Assembly: GCA_964500675.1 (NCBI GenBank)
Contig: CAZCNY010000012.1
Coordinates: 41,377 to 105,376, forward strand
Length of the DNA stretch: 64,000 bases
Direction of reading: 5' to 3'
Source: CAMLJR01 sp964500675
GTDB taxonomy: Bacteria; Pseudomonadota; Gammaproteobacteria; Pseudomonadales; CAMLJR01
Below, in pieces: positions 37,374 to 45,586 of this stretch (within the stretch, counting starts at the first letter, position 1; every line of letters begins with the position of its first letter). The position numbers and the translations under genes were made by a program. A model generated the notes under the pieces. It had not been told where the DNA came from, made no database searches, and saw only the letters and a program-made list of their open reading frames with translations.

Positions 37374-39113
37374 ATGCAAAAGCACATTCGCCGTCGTGAA
37401 ATGCCGGAAGGTAAGCGAAATTTTCCGGCAGCGACGCCTGCCGTGCTCGCCGATATTTATGCGGCGCGCGGTGTGTTCGATGGCGAACAGCTCGCGCACG
37501 AATTATCTCGCCTAAAGCCTCCTGAGCAATTTAAAGGTTTAAGCGATGCGGCAAAATTAATCGCCGATTGCATCGAGCAGCGACAATCGATTTTGATTAT
37601 CGGTGATTTCGATGCGGACGGTGCGACCAGCACGGCGCTTGCGGTATTGGCATTGCGCGCGATGGGCGCGGTGCACGTCGATTTTCTCGTGCCGAATCGT
37701 TTTGAATATGGCTACGGTCTAACACCTGAGATTGTCGCGGTTGCCGCGCGCAGACATCCCGATCTGATTATCACGGTCGATAATGGTATTTCGAGTTGCG
37801 ACGGTGTCGCCGCGGCGAATGCACTGGGTATTCGCGTACTCGTTACCGATCACCATTTGCCGGGAAAACAGATTCCGGCGGCGGCGTGCATCGTCAACCC
37901 CAATCAGCCGGGTTGTGGTTTTCCGAGCAAAAATCTCGCCGGTGTCGGCGTGATTTTTTATGTGCTGAGCGCGTTGCGCATCGAGTTGCGCCAGCGTAAT
38001 TGGTTCGAAAAAATAAATATTGCCGAACCCAATCTCGCCGATTTTCTCGATCTTGTCGCGCTCGGCACGGTTGCCGATGTCGTCGCGCTCGATCACAACA
38101 ATCGCGTGCTCGTCGCGCAGGGTTTGCGGCGTATTCGAGCCGGCCGCTGCCGTCCCGGCATTCGCGCCTTGCTGGAAGTGGCGAAGCGCACGCCCGATCG
38201 CATCGTTGCGAGCGATCTCGGTTTTGCCGTGGGGCCGCGCTTGAACGCGGCGGGGCGACTCGACGACATGACGCTCGGCATTCAATGTTTGCTGACCGAT
38301 GATTCTTATCATGCGCGCGAAATCGCGCAGCAACTCGACGAGCTTAATCACGATCGCCGCGCGATTGAGACGACGATGCAGCGCGAAGCGATGAGCGCGC
38401 TCGAAGCGCTGCATATTTCCGACGCGAATGCATTGCCGTGGGGCGTGTGTTTGTATCGTCCCGAATGGCATCAAGGTGTGATCGGCATTCTCGCTGCGCG
38501 CATCAAGGATCGCTATCACCGTCCGACGATTGCATTTGCCGATGCCGATGATGGCGTCACCATCAAAGGCTCGGCGCGCTCGATTGCGGGATTGCATATT
38601 CGCGATGCGCTCGACAGCGTTGCGGCGACACATCCGGGCTTGCTCGATAAATTCGGCGGTCACGCGATGGCGGCGGGTTTGAGTCTGGCGCGCGAAAAAT
38701 TTAAAACGTTTGCAGATGCGTTCGATGCAATCGTGCGCGAGCAATTGACGGATGACGATTTAACGGCGGTGTTGTTAAGCGATGGCGAATTGCCGCCGGA
38801 AGCGTTCGCGCTGGAAATCGCGCAAGCGTTGCGCGATGGCGGGCCGTGGGGCCAGCATTTCCCCGAGCCATTATTTGACGGCGAATTTTTATTGTTGCAG
38901 CAGCGCATTGTCGGCGCGCGCCATTTGAAAATGGTGCTCGCACCACCGAGTTCGCCGCAGCAGATTATCGATGCGATCGCGTTCGGTATCGATACGCAGC
39001 AGTGGCCCAATCCCGACGTAAAAAAAATCCGCATCGCCTATCGCCTCGATATCAACGAGTGGCGCGGACAGCAGAGTGTGCAATTGCTCGTGGAATATTT
39101 ACAGCCGATTTAG
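37374..39113 (+). CDS. recJ: Single-stranded-DNA-specific exonuclease RecJ
   Basis: A 579-residue 5'-3' ssDNA exonuclease. DHH phosphoesterase motifs are visible: IIGDFDADGATSTALAV (motif I), ITVDNGISS, VTDHHLPG (DHH motif), and the DHHA1 domain (KGSARSIAGLHIRDALDS, KFGGHAMAAGLSL). The C-terminal OB-like domain ends with RLDINEWRGQQSVQLLVE. It is joined to thrC with no gap; the hom-thrC-recJ order is the Pseudomonas-type arrangement. Confidence 0.97.
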   Translation: MQKHIRRREMPEGKRNFPAATPAVLADIYAARGVFDGEQLAHELSRLKPPEQFKGLSDAAKLIADCIEQRQSILIIGDFDADGATSTALAVLALRAMGAVHVDFLVPNRFEYGYGLTPEIVAVAARRHPDLIITVDNGISSCDGVAAANALGIRVLVTDHHLPGKQIPAAACIVNPNQPGCGFPSKNLAGVGVIFYVLSALRIELRQRNWFEKINIAEPNLADFLDLVALGTVADVVALDHNNRVLVAQGLRRIRAGRCRPGIRALLEVAKRTPDRIVASDLGFAVGPRLNAAGRLDDMTLGIQCLLTDDSYHAREIAQQLDELNHDRRAIETTMQREAMSALEALHISDANALPWGVCLYRPEWHQGVIGILAARIKDRYHRPTIAFADADDGVTIKGSARSIAGLHIRDALDSVAATHPGLLDKFGGHAMAAGLSLAREKFKTFADAFDAIVREQLTDDDLTAVLLSDGELPPEAFALEIAQALRDGGPWGQHFPEPLFDGEFLLLQQRIVGARHLKMVLAPPSSPQQIIDAIAFGIDTQQWPNPDVKKIRIAYRLDINEWRGQQSVQLLVEYLQPI

Positions 39114-39134
39114 CGGCGTCTTTATTCCCGGCCG

Positions 39135-40028
39135 TTAATGGCGCATGGATTTTGGTGTTCGGTCGCCGCTCGATGCGGCGCGAGGAAGCCGTAACCACAA
39201 ATCGGCTCGATTGAGCGGAGTGTTTCCGGGCAGCGATGGGTTTTTGAGTTCGATCACGTTGCGCTCGCCGAGACGTGCACGCTCGATTGCCGCGGCGAAA
39301 TAGCTATAGAAAAGCCGGTCGAATTTTCCGTCCGCAATGGCGCGATTAAGACCGGTGTTTATGGTTTCGGCCAATGCATGGTTGGATGCGTTCACGAAAA
39401 AATAAACGGCAGCCGGATAGTGAATCACGATGTACGGATCCACCACCACACCATCTTCCCGGTGCAATTCTGCCTCGGCCCAGATTTCCGCGACGGATCG
39501 CGGTAAATAGTCGAATCGGCCTTGGCCCAGCATGCTGAATAAATTCTCGTACCCCGAGGCGGTAACCACGTGCAGATTATTGGCTTGCAAGATTTCGACG
39601 TCAGGCCAATCGCGCGCCTGTCCAGCGCTAAAGTTGGCCAGGTCGGAGAGCGAGTGAACCTGCGAAAAAAGAGCGCTGCGACTGGCATGCACGAGTGCGA
39701 GCCGCCAGCCGATCATGCCTTTATAGATGGGAATGCGAATGGCCAAAGCCCGCTTCTCGCGTTCTTTGGTTGTCATTACCCAAAATACCTGCAGATTTTT
39801 GCCCGCTTCAATTTCGCTGAACATACGTTCTTGCGACATGACGTTTTCGGACGGAACGAGGCGCGCATTTGAGCCGGCTTCGTGTAAGCTGAGTTTAAGC
39901 AGCTCACGTGCGTACTCATTGCGTTTGTCGAGCGAACTTTCGGGGCGGGGATAGCGGATTTCTTCACCGGCATGCGCGCATGTCAGAGTGATCCAGGCAA
40001 GGCAGAGCGCTGCTGCGATTCGTCGCAT
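39135..40028 (-). CDS. Periplasmic amino-acid-type solute-binding protein (SBP_bac_3-like)
   Basis: A 297-residue protein with a signal peptide (MRRIAAALCLAWITLTCAHA) followed by a type II periplasmic binding fold: early EIRYPRPESSLDKRNEYARELLKLSLHEAG, and later GYENLFSMLGQGRFDYLPRSVAEIWAEAE and PAAVYFFVNASNHALAETINTGLNRAIADGKFDRLFYSYF. No transporter genes are adjacent. It is divergent from a hybrid histidine kinase 148 bases away, so a ligand-binding partner role for that kinase is possible but unproven. Its convergent neighbour is recJ. Confidence 0.82.
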   Translation of the reverse strand: MRRIAAALCLAWITLTCAHAGEEIRYPRPESSLDKRNEYARELLKLSLHEAGSNARLVPSENVMSQERMFSEIEAGKNLQVFWVMTTKEREKRALAIRIPIYKGMIGWRLALVHASRSALFSQVHSLSDLANFSAGQARDWPDVEILQANNLHVVTASGYENLFSMLGQGRFDYLPRSVAEIWAEAELHREDGVVVDPYIVIHYPAAVYFFVNASNHALAETINTGLNRAIADGKFDRLFYSYFAAAIERARLGERNVIELKNPSLPGNTPLNRADLWLRLPRAASSGDRTPKSMRH

Positions 40029-40175
40029 AGCTAATCCTTAAATAAATCCTTCACTGCCGGAGGTCAACTCGATAGGATAATCGCCGAGGAATTTCAGATT
40101 ATAAATAGGTGTGCCTCGGACGCAACGAGTCTAGCGATCGGCGTATTTTTTGTCGAGTTGACGCAGCAAGGATAA

Positions 40176-42506
40176 ATGCGAACTTCCATTTCTCAGTTCA
40201 TGATCATCGTCATTTTATCGATCAGCTTGCTGGTGGCGATGTGCAGTGCTGTCTATGAAATTCGCGCGGATTATCTCGCCGAGATGAGCGCGGTAGAGCG
40301 CGGTCTCACGCTTATCGAATCGACGCACGTTCCGGCGATGACCGCGGCGGTATGGGCTCTGGATCCAGTCCTGATTAACAAGCAGATCGCGGGCATCGCG
40401 CATTTGCCTGACATTACCTACGTTGCCGTCGTCGGCAAATTTCCATTCGATATCGCACCTTGGGGCAAATCGGCACAGGAAGAAAAGAGCAAGGCGGAAT
40501 GGCCCGTCATAAAACGCAGTTACGATTTGCTATACAACGCCGCGCAGCGCCCCGGTAGCGGCGAAGTGGTCGGCCGGCTCGACGTCGAGGTCTCTCTGCA
40601 GGGAATGTATTCGCGTCTGCGCGCGATGGCGATAACGATTGTGCTCGCGGAACTGGTGCGCTCGCTCATCCTCGCCGCCGTAATCATTGTGAGTATGCGC
40701 TGGTTGTTGATCAGGCACTTATCGCAGGTTGCCAATTACACATCAAAACTGAGTATCGACCGGCTCGATGAAGCGTTGCGTTTGCAGTACCGGCGCCGTT
40801 ATCGCGGCGATGAGATCGATGCGCTCGTCGATTCGATCAATGCGATGCGCGTGTCCTTGCGCAACGAGGTGAGCCGGCGCGAGGAGAGCGAACGCGCCAA
40901 CTATCTGCTGGCTGCGGAGAAAGAAGCCGTCGAGCTTGCAAGCGCGGCGAAGCGCGAGTTCTTCGCGCAAATCAGTCATGAAATCAGAACACCGATGAAT
41001 GCGATCATCGGCATGTCGCATTTGCTGCTGCAGGATAAATTGCCCGATAACGCGAGCCGTTACGTGCAAAAAATTCGACACGCCGCGCTGTCGCTGCTCG
41101 GACTCATCGACGATATTCTGGATATGTCGAAGCTCGACGCGGGCCAGATGGAACTCGATCGAGTTGCATTCAGACTTTATGACTTCGTCGATGGCGTTAT
41201 CGATATGGTCGGTCAAAGCGCCTCGGACAAGGGGCTTGAGCTGATTGTCGAAATGTCCGGAGACTTACCCGAGCGCGTCATCGGCGATCCGCTGCGGCTG
41301 CGCCAAATCGTTCTCAATTTAATGGCCAACGCCGTGAAATTCACCGCGAGCGGTTATGTCGTGCTCGGTGTCAAAGCGCTCAACCGCGACGAAACGCACT
41401 TAACGCTGCGCGTTTGGATTCGCGATACCGGTGTCGGTCTCGCGGCGGAACAGATTGAACGCATTTTCACGCCCTATGCACAAGCCGATCGATCGATTGC
41501 ACGACGTTATGGCGGCACGGGTTTGGGATTGGCGCTGAGCCAGCGCTTCGCCGCGCTAATGAGCACGAGAATTTTGGTGGATAGTCGCGAAGGTGAAGGC
41601 AGCACGTTCTTTTTTGATATTGTCGTCGGCTTGCCCGAATCCGGAATCGATGCCGTCGATGCCGCGGATTTTCTCGAACCATGCCGGGTTTTGGTGGTCG
41701 ATGATTGCGCCGAAGCGCTGCGTGTGGAGGTCGAATTGTTTAAGGCGCTCGGCATCGAGGTCTCAGGTATGCTTTTCAGCGCGGAGTTTTTAGAAACGGA
41801 AAATGCCCCGATGGATGCGTCCGCCGCCGATATTGTATTTTTCGATTGGGACATGTCCGCACCGGAGCTGCCGGTTTTAGCGCAATGGTGTTTAAATGCC
41901 GTGCCGAAATCGCGACAGGTATTGATGGTGCCGGCATTCCAGCGCGAGGCGGCTGAATCCGCCATCGCCGCGTCCGGTTCACCGGAGGTTCTTCTGCTGG
42001 GAAAACCGATCCTGAAACCGGCACTGCATCGTTTGCTTGCGCAGATCCAGGGGCAGCCGGATCGTTATGCAAATTCGAACAAGTTGATCGACGCGGCGGT
42101 TGCGAGCGCCAATGTTGCGGTGAGTGCAGCGCTGCGTGGCACGCGTTGGCTGTTGGTAGAAGACAATCCCGTCAATCAAGAAATCGCGGTATCGCTATTG
42201 GCGCTCGCCGGTGCCGAAGCGGTGGTTGCCAACAGCGGTGAAGAGGCCTTGGCGATACTCGAAATGAAAAGCTTCGACGGTGTTTTGATGGACGAGATGT
42301 TGCCGGGTATTTCCGGTATGGAGACAACCGAAAAAATTCGCCGGCAATTACTGCTTGAGCATTTGCCGATCATTGGCATGTCGGCCAGCATTTCATCGGC
42401 CGATCAAGCGCGCGCTTTAGCGGCGGGTATGAATGGCAGTGTCGCCAAACCCGTGGATGCGTCTTCCTTTTACGCCACGCTGGCCAAATGGATTGGCCGT
42501 GCGTAA
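40176..42506 (+). CDS. Hybrid sensor histidine kinase with two receiver domains
   Basis: A 776-residue kinase. TM1 ~7-27, a periplasmic segment ~28-150, TM2 ~155-178, a HAMP-like linker, then HisKA with the phospho-His268 (FFAQISHEIRTPMNAIIGM), and an HATPase (N box QIVLNLMANAVKFT ~377-390, DTG 417-419, GGTGLGLAL 446-454). REC1 (~504-620) keeps DD509-510, D557 and K610 but is otherwise diverged. REC2 (~656-770) is canonical with D706 (VLMDEMLPG). No Hpt domain is seen, so a separate phosphotransfer partner is expected. The sensed signal is unknown; a periplasmic binding protein lies divergently upstream. Confidence 0.93.
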   Translation: MRTSISQFMIIVILSISLLVAMCSAVYEIRADYLAEMSAVERGLTLIESTHVPAMTAAVWALDPVLINKQIAGIAHLPDITYVAVVGKFPFDIAPWGKSAQEEKSKAEWPVIKRSYDLLYNAAQRPGSGEVVGRLDVEVSLQGMYSRLRAMAITIVLAELVRSLILAAVIIVSMRWLLIRHLSQVANYTSKLSIDRLDEALRLQYRRRYRGDEIDALVDSINAMRVSLRNEVSRREESERANYLLAAEKEAVELASAAKREFFAQISHEIRTPMNAIIGMSHLLLQDKLPDNASRYVQKIRHAALSLLGLIDDILDMSKLDAGQMELDRVAFRLYDFVDGVIDMVGQSASDKGLELIVEMSGDLPERVIGDPLRLRQIVLNLMANAVKFTASGYVVLGVKALNRDETHLTLRVWIRDTGVGLAAEQIERIFTPYAQADRSIARRYGGTGLGLALSQRFAALMSTRILVDSREGEGSTFFFDIVVGLPESGIDAVDAADFLEPCRVLVVDDCAEALRVEVELFKALGIEVSGMLFSAEFLETENAPMDASAADIVFFDWDMSAPELPVLAQWCLNAVPKSRQVLMVPAFQREAAESAIAASGSPEVLLLGKPILKPALHRLLAQIQGQPDRYANSNKLIDAAVASANVAVSAALRGTRWLLVEDNPVNQEIAVSLLALAGAEAVVANSGEEALAILEMKSFDGVLMDEMLPGISGMETTEKIRRQLLLEHLPIIGMSASISSADQARALAAGMNGSVAKPVDASSFYATLAKWIGRA

Positions 42507-42516
42507 CGGCCGCTCG

Positions 42517-43422
42517 ATGTTGCGCGTCGCGCTCTGGCTCGCACCGGGAGTCATGCTGTATTGGCTATCGACATTTCATCCCGCCGCGTTGCCGGTGTGG
42601 GCGCCGTGGGAATTTTCGTGGCTCGAATATCTCGCGTTCGCATTCACTCTGCTGTGGTTTTTTCGCGGTCTCGCATCGCTGCCGGCAGCGATGCGTCCTG
42701 GTCCGTGGCGGCGCGCGGCATTTTTTAGCGGGCTCGCCGCAATCTATGCGGTGACGCAGACGCGTTACGATTACATGGCGCAGCACATGTTTTTTCTGAA
42801 TCGCATTCAGCATGTGGCGATGCATCATCTCGGTCCCTTTTTAATTGCGCTCGCCAATATCGGTGCAATCATTAAATCCGGTATGCCCGCGGGATGCCGG
42901 CGTATTTGCGACAGCCGCGCGGTGACGATAACGCTGCGCGTACTGCAACAACCGTTCATTGCCGCATTTTTGTTCGTCGGATTATTTTATTTTTGGTTGA
43001 TTCCGCCGATTCACTTTCGCGCGATGCTTGACGATCGTATTTATCGTTTGATGAACTGGAGCATGGTGCTGGATGGTTTGTTGTTCTGGTCGCTCGTGCT
43101 CGATCCGCGACCGCGCCCGCTTGCGCGCGCGGCCTACGGCACGCGCCTGGCGTTGTCGGCGAGCATCATTTTTCCGCAGATCGTGCTCGGCGCGTTTGTC
43201 ACGTTCGCGCATCGCGATTTGTATCCGTATTACGATTTGTGCGGGCGCTTATTTCCCGCCATCGACGCGCTCGACGATCAACATCTCGCCGGCATCGTGA
43301 TGTGGATTCCCACGTCGATGATGGGCGTTATCGGCGCGCTCATTGTGTTGCGTACGCTGCTGCATCAAAACGATTCGAACTTGGAGGACAGGCATGACAC
43401 GTCGCCGCTCACGGGCCGTTAA
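42517..43422 (+). CDS. CtaG (caa3-type) cytochrome oxidase assembly-like membrane protein
   Basis: About 301 residues with several transmembrane segments (ALWLAPGVMLYWLSTF, YLAFAFTLLWFFRGL, AAFFSGLAAIYAVTQT, FIAAFLFVGLFYFWLI, MVLDGLLFWSLVL, LALSASIIFPQIVLGAF, IVMWIPTSMMGVIGALIVL). The HMFFLNRIQHVAMHHLGPFLIAL segment with clustered His and Met is typical of CtaG/YcnJ-associated caa3 assembly proteins and could bind copper. ATG at 42517 or GTG at 42499 (overlapping the kinase stop) could start it. It overlaps the PCuAC gene. Confidence 0.82.
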   Translation: MLRVALWLAPGVMLYWLSTFHPAALPVWAPWEFSWLEYLAFAFTLLWFFRGLASLPAAMRPGPWRRAAFFSGLAAIYAVTQTRYDYMAQHMFFLNRIQHVAMHHLGPFLIALANIGAIIKSGMPAGCRRICDSRAVTITLRVLQQPFIAAFLFVGLFYFWLIPPIHFRAMLDDRIYRLMNWSMVLDGLLFWSLVLDPRPRPLARAAYGTRLALSASIIFPQIVLGAFVTFAHRDLYPYYDLCGRLFPAIDALDDQHLAGIVMWIPTSMMGVIGALIVLRTLLHQNDSNLEDRHDTSPLTGR

Positions 43423-43870
43423 ACCGGCTCGCTGCGTTACATACGCTTTATGCGCGCTCGCCAGCGTTGCATTTGCAGGGAACGCAATGGCGGCGCCGCC
43501 GCAGGGTATTACGCTCGGCAATCCGTGGCTGCGGTTTATTTTGCCGTCGCGTCCGGCGGCGGGCTACTTCACTTTGACTAACACGTCGGATAAGGCGCGC
43601 GTGCTCGATGGCGTTACCTCGCCAGCGTGCGGCGAGTTGATGTTGCATCGCAGTATCCATGAAGGCGGCGTCGATCGCATGACGATGGAGAGCAGCGTTG
43701 AAATTCCCGCGCACGGCACGCTCAGTTTCGCGCCGGGCGGTTATCATTTGATGTGCGTAGCGCCGGCCGCAGCGGTCAGCCCCGGCAAAACGATTGCCAT
43801 CACACTGCATTTTAGCGATGGCGGCGAAATCACCGCGGATTTTCCCGTGCGCAGTATGAAAGACGAATAA
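43394..43870 (+). CDS. PCuAC-type periplasmic copper chaperone
   Basis: About 158 residues: signal peptide (ALCALASVAFAGNAMA), then the PCuAC domain with NPWLRFILPSRPAAGYFTLTN, LMLHRSIHEGGVDRMTM and GGYHLMCV, i.e. the His/Met ligands of the H-M-x-M-x-H-x-M copper site. It delivers Cu(I) to the CuA/CuB sites of cytochrome oxidase together with SCO1. ATG at 43394 lies inside the end of the ctaG-like gene. It is convergent with SCO1, which faces it from 43943. Confidence 0.9.
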   Translation: MTRRRSRAVKPARCVTYALCALASVAFAGNAMAAPPQGITLGNPWLRFILPSRPAAGYFTLTNTSDKARVLDGVTSPACGELMLHRSIHEGGVDRMTMESSVEIPAHGTLSFAPGGYHLMCVAPAAAVSPGKTIAITLHFSDGGEITADFPVRSMKDE

Positions 43871-43942
43871 TTTAAAACCAGCTTTCACTCCAGCCCCTCT
43901 CCTTTAGACCCGTTGGGCTCGCGGAGAGAGGGGGAATACTGC

Positions 43943-44623
43943 TTAAGGCAGGCGCAGCCAGCGCGCGAGAAAATTGGAATGACCGTTCATTTCCGCCAGC
44001 CGGTTTAAATCCGCAGTAACACCGGCGATGTCGTCGGGCGACGAGGTCAGCAGCGGTGAAATCAGCAGGCGCGCATTGCCGGCTTTATCGAATACATACG
44101 TCGCCGAACTGTGCGTGACCGCGTACGGATGTCCCGGCGATGCGGGCGTTACCGAAAATACCGCGCGATAACGCCGCGTCAACGCGACGAGTTGATCGAG
44201 TGTGCCGCGCAGTCCTTCCACTTGCGGCGCGAAATTTTTTACATAAGCGTCCAGCACCTGCGGCGTATCGCGCTGCGGATCGACGGTGACGAACAAGATG
44301 CGAATGCGCTGCGCAGCGGGACCGAGTTTGCGCAACATATGCGAGAAATCGAGCAGCGTGGTGGGGCAGGCATCGGGGCAAAACGTGTAGCCGAAATACA
44401 GCAGCACGACCTTGCCGCGATAATCCGCAGCCGTCATGGTTTTGCCGTCGGCGGCGCGCGTCAGCGTGAATTGCAGCGGCGCCGATTTACCCGATATATC
44501 GAACGCGTGCCATTTTCCACGGTCGCCACAACCCGTCGCAAGCGCGAGCGCAGCGATGAGAAAAACCGCCGCGACCGCGCGTTCAATGCGACGTGGCGGC
44601 ACTGTGTGTTTCGACGGGTTCAT
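43943..44623 (-). CDS. SCO1/SenC-family copper chaperone/thiol reductase
   Basis: About 226 residues. An N-terminal anchor/lipobox-like segment (AVAAVFLIAALALATGCG) is followed by the thioredoxin-like domain with the Cu-binding CxxxC (FGYTFCPDACPTTLLDF) and the conserved distal His (TYVFDK preceded by VTHSSA). SCO1 metallates the CuA site of cytochrome c oxidase. ATG at 44623 is preferred; the frame stays open upstream through an 18-bp tandem repeat that supplies several more in-frame ATGs (MNLSMR units), and this region also encodes the end of the adjacent small membrane protein. There is no Shine-Dalgarno, so translation is probably coupled to that gene. Confidence 0.88.
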   Translation of the reverse strand: MNPSKHTVPPRRIERAVAAVFLIAALALATGCGDRGKWHAFDISGKSAPLQFTLTRAADGKTMTAADYRGKVVLLYFGYTFCPDACPTTLLDFSHMLRKLGPAAQRIRILFVTVDPQRDTPQVLDAYVKNFAPQVEGLRGTLDQLVALTRRYRAVFSVTPASPGHPYAVTHSSATYVFDKAGNARLLISPLLTSSPDDIAGVTADLNRLAEMNGHSNFLARWLRLP

Positions 44624-44861
44624 GCGTATCGATAGGTTCATGCGCATTGATAGGTTCATGCGCATTGATAGGTTCGTGCGCATTGATAGGTTCATGCGTT
44701 TCGACGTGGTGAATCACGACCATCAGCGCGATCACCGCCACGAACATGAACACCGCGACTACGGCGACGACCAGCGCCACTTTGTTGTGCCGGCGCTGCA
44801 AGTTTCTAGTTTCGTGCGCGGGAGTGGGCTCTGGAGGTAGGGTTGCGGTCAATTTTGTCAA
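44583..44861 (-). CDS. Small membrane protein with His-containing hexapeptide repeat
   Basis: A 92-residue protein. Residues ~1-28 are a cytosolic, charged N-terminus; ~28-50 form one transmembrane helix (KVALVVAVVAVFMFVAVIALMV); the C-terminus after HHVETH is a periplasmic tail of six-residue repeats ending in His (EPINAH x3, EPIDTH, EPVETH, SAATSH). It overlaps the SCO1 start. I know no family for it. Its position beside SCO1 and opposite PCuAC and a CtaG-like gene makes copper binding or relay by the regularly spaced His residues a reasonable inference. Confidence 0.72.
   Translation of the reverse strand: MTKLTATLPPEPTPAHETRNLQRRHNKVALVVAVVAVFMFVAVIALMVVIHHVETHEPINAHEPINAHEPINAHEPIDTHEPVETHSAATSH
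44621..44692 (-). repeat. 18-bp tandem repeat, four full copies, coding in two frames
   Basis: Units of the form CATGCGCATTGATAGGTT start at 44621, 44639, 44657 and 44675, with partial, diverged units on both flanks (to about 44606 and 44709). Read on the minus strand one frame gives the EPINAH repeat of the small membrane protein and another gives MNLSMR ahead of SCO1. Because 18 is a multiple of 3, changes in copy number keep both frames. Confidence 0.9.
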
Positions 44862-44995
44862 TCCTCTTTCATGTTGGATAATCTCTGGGTCATTCGTGCA
44901 CAGACAAGCATTCGAGCTGAGTGTTCCATATACAAGCCACGTTTGGTGACCGAACCGCTATTATCCAGTTTTCGATTGCGCGGGACTGACAAAGT

Positions 44996-45415
44996 ATGAA
45001 AGAGCAATCCGCTTTCCAGCGTTTTGTCGATGCGCAAAATCCGATCTACGCGCAGGTCTGCGCTGAATTGCGCGCGGGAAAAAAGCGCAGCCATTGGATG
45101 TGGTTTATCTTTCCGCAAATCCAAGGTCTCGGGTACAGCGCAATGGCGCAGCGTTATGCAATTGCGTCGATCGCAGAAGCCAAAGGTTATCTCGCGCATC
45201 CGCTTCTGGGCGCGCGCTTGCGCGAATGCACGGCGCTCGTCAATCGCGTCGAAGGCAAGTCGATCGAGGATGTTTTCGGCTATCCCGATGATTTGAAGTT
45301 TCACTCTTCGATGACGCTGTTCGCCGAGGTTGATGAACCGGGCTCGGTCTTTGGTCAAGCATTAGAGAAATATTTTGCGGGGGAGAGGGATGCGGCGACG
45401 TTGGAGCGGTCGTGA
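44996..45415 (+). CDS. DUF1810 family protein
   Basis: A 139-residue soluble protein with the whole DUF1810 pattern: FQRFVDAQNPIYAQVCAELRAGKKRSHWMWFIFPQIQGLG, SIAEAKGYLAHPLLGARLRECTALV, and DDLKFHSSMTLFAEV. Its function is uncharacterised. It is isolated: copper genes diverge upstream and the ATPase/DUF4276 module begins 171 bases downstream. Confidence 0.9.
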   Translation: MKEQSAFQRFVDAQNPIYAQVCAELRAGKKRSHWMWFIFPQIQGLGYSAMAQRYAIASIAEAKGYLAHPLLGARLRECTALVNRVEGKSIEDVFGYPDDLKFHSSMTLFAEVDEPGSVFGQALEKYFAGERDAATLERS

Positions 45416-45586
45416 ACATGAGTAAAAGGGCTATATCAATGAATGCTTGGGGGCGTAGCAGATCGACTAGAATCCACGTTATCCTTAATGGGTAATATAT
45501 GGTTGCGGCAATAAATTCAGCATTCTTCTCATGCGAGTTAAGCTCTCGGTTGGTTGGCGCGTGCTAGAGAATAGAAAAGGTTTATT

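Noticed and set aside
43871..43942. Terminator between PCuAC and SCO1
   Set aside because: CCCCTCTCC and GGAGAGAGGGG blocks can pair, but the loop is long and there is no T-run; the same words occur as a dispersed repeat near smpB (63482-63500).
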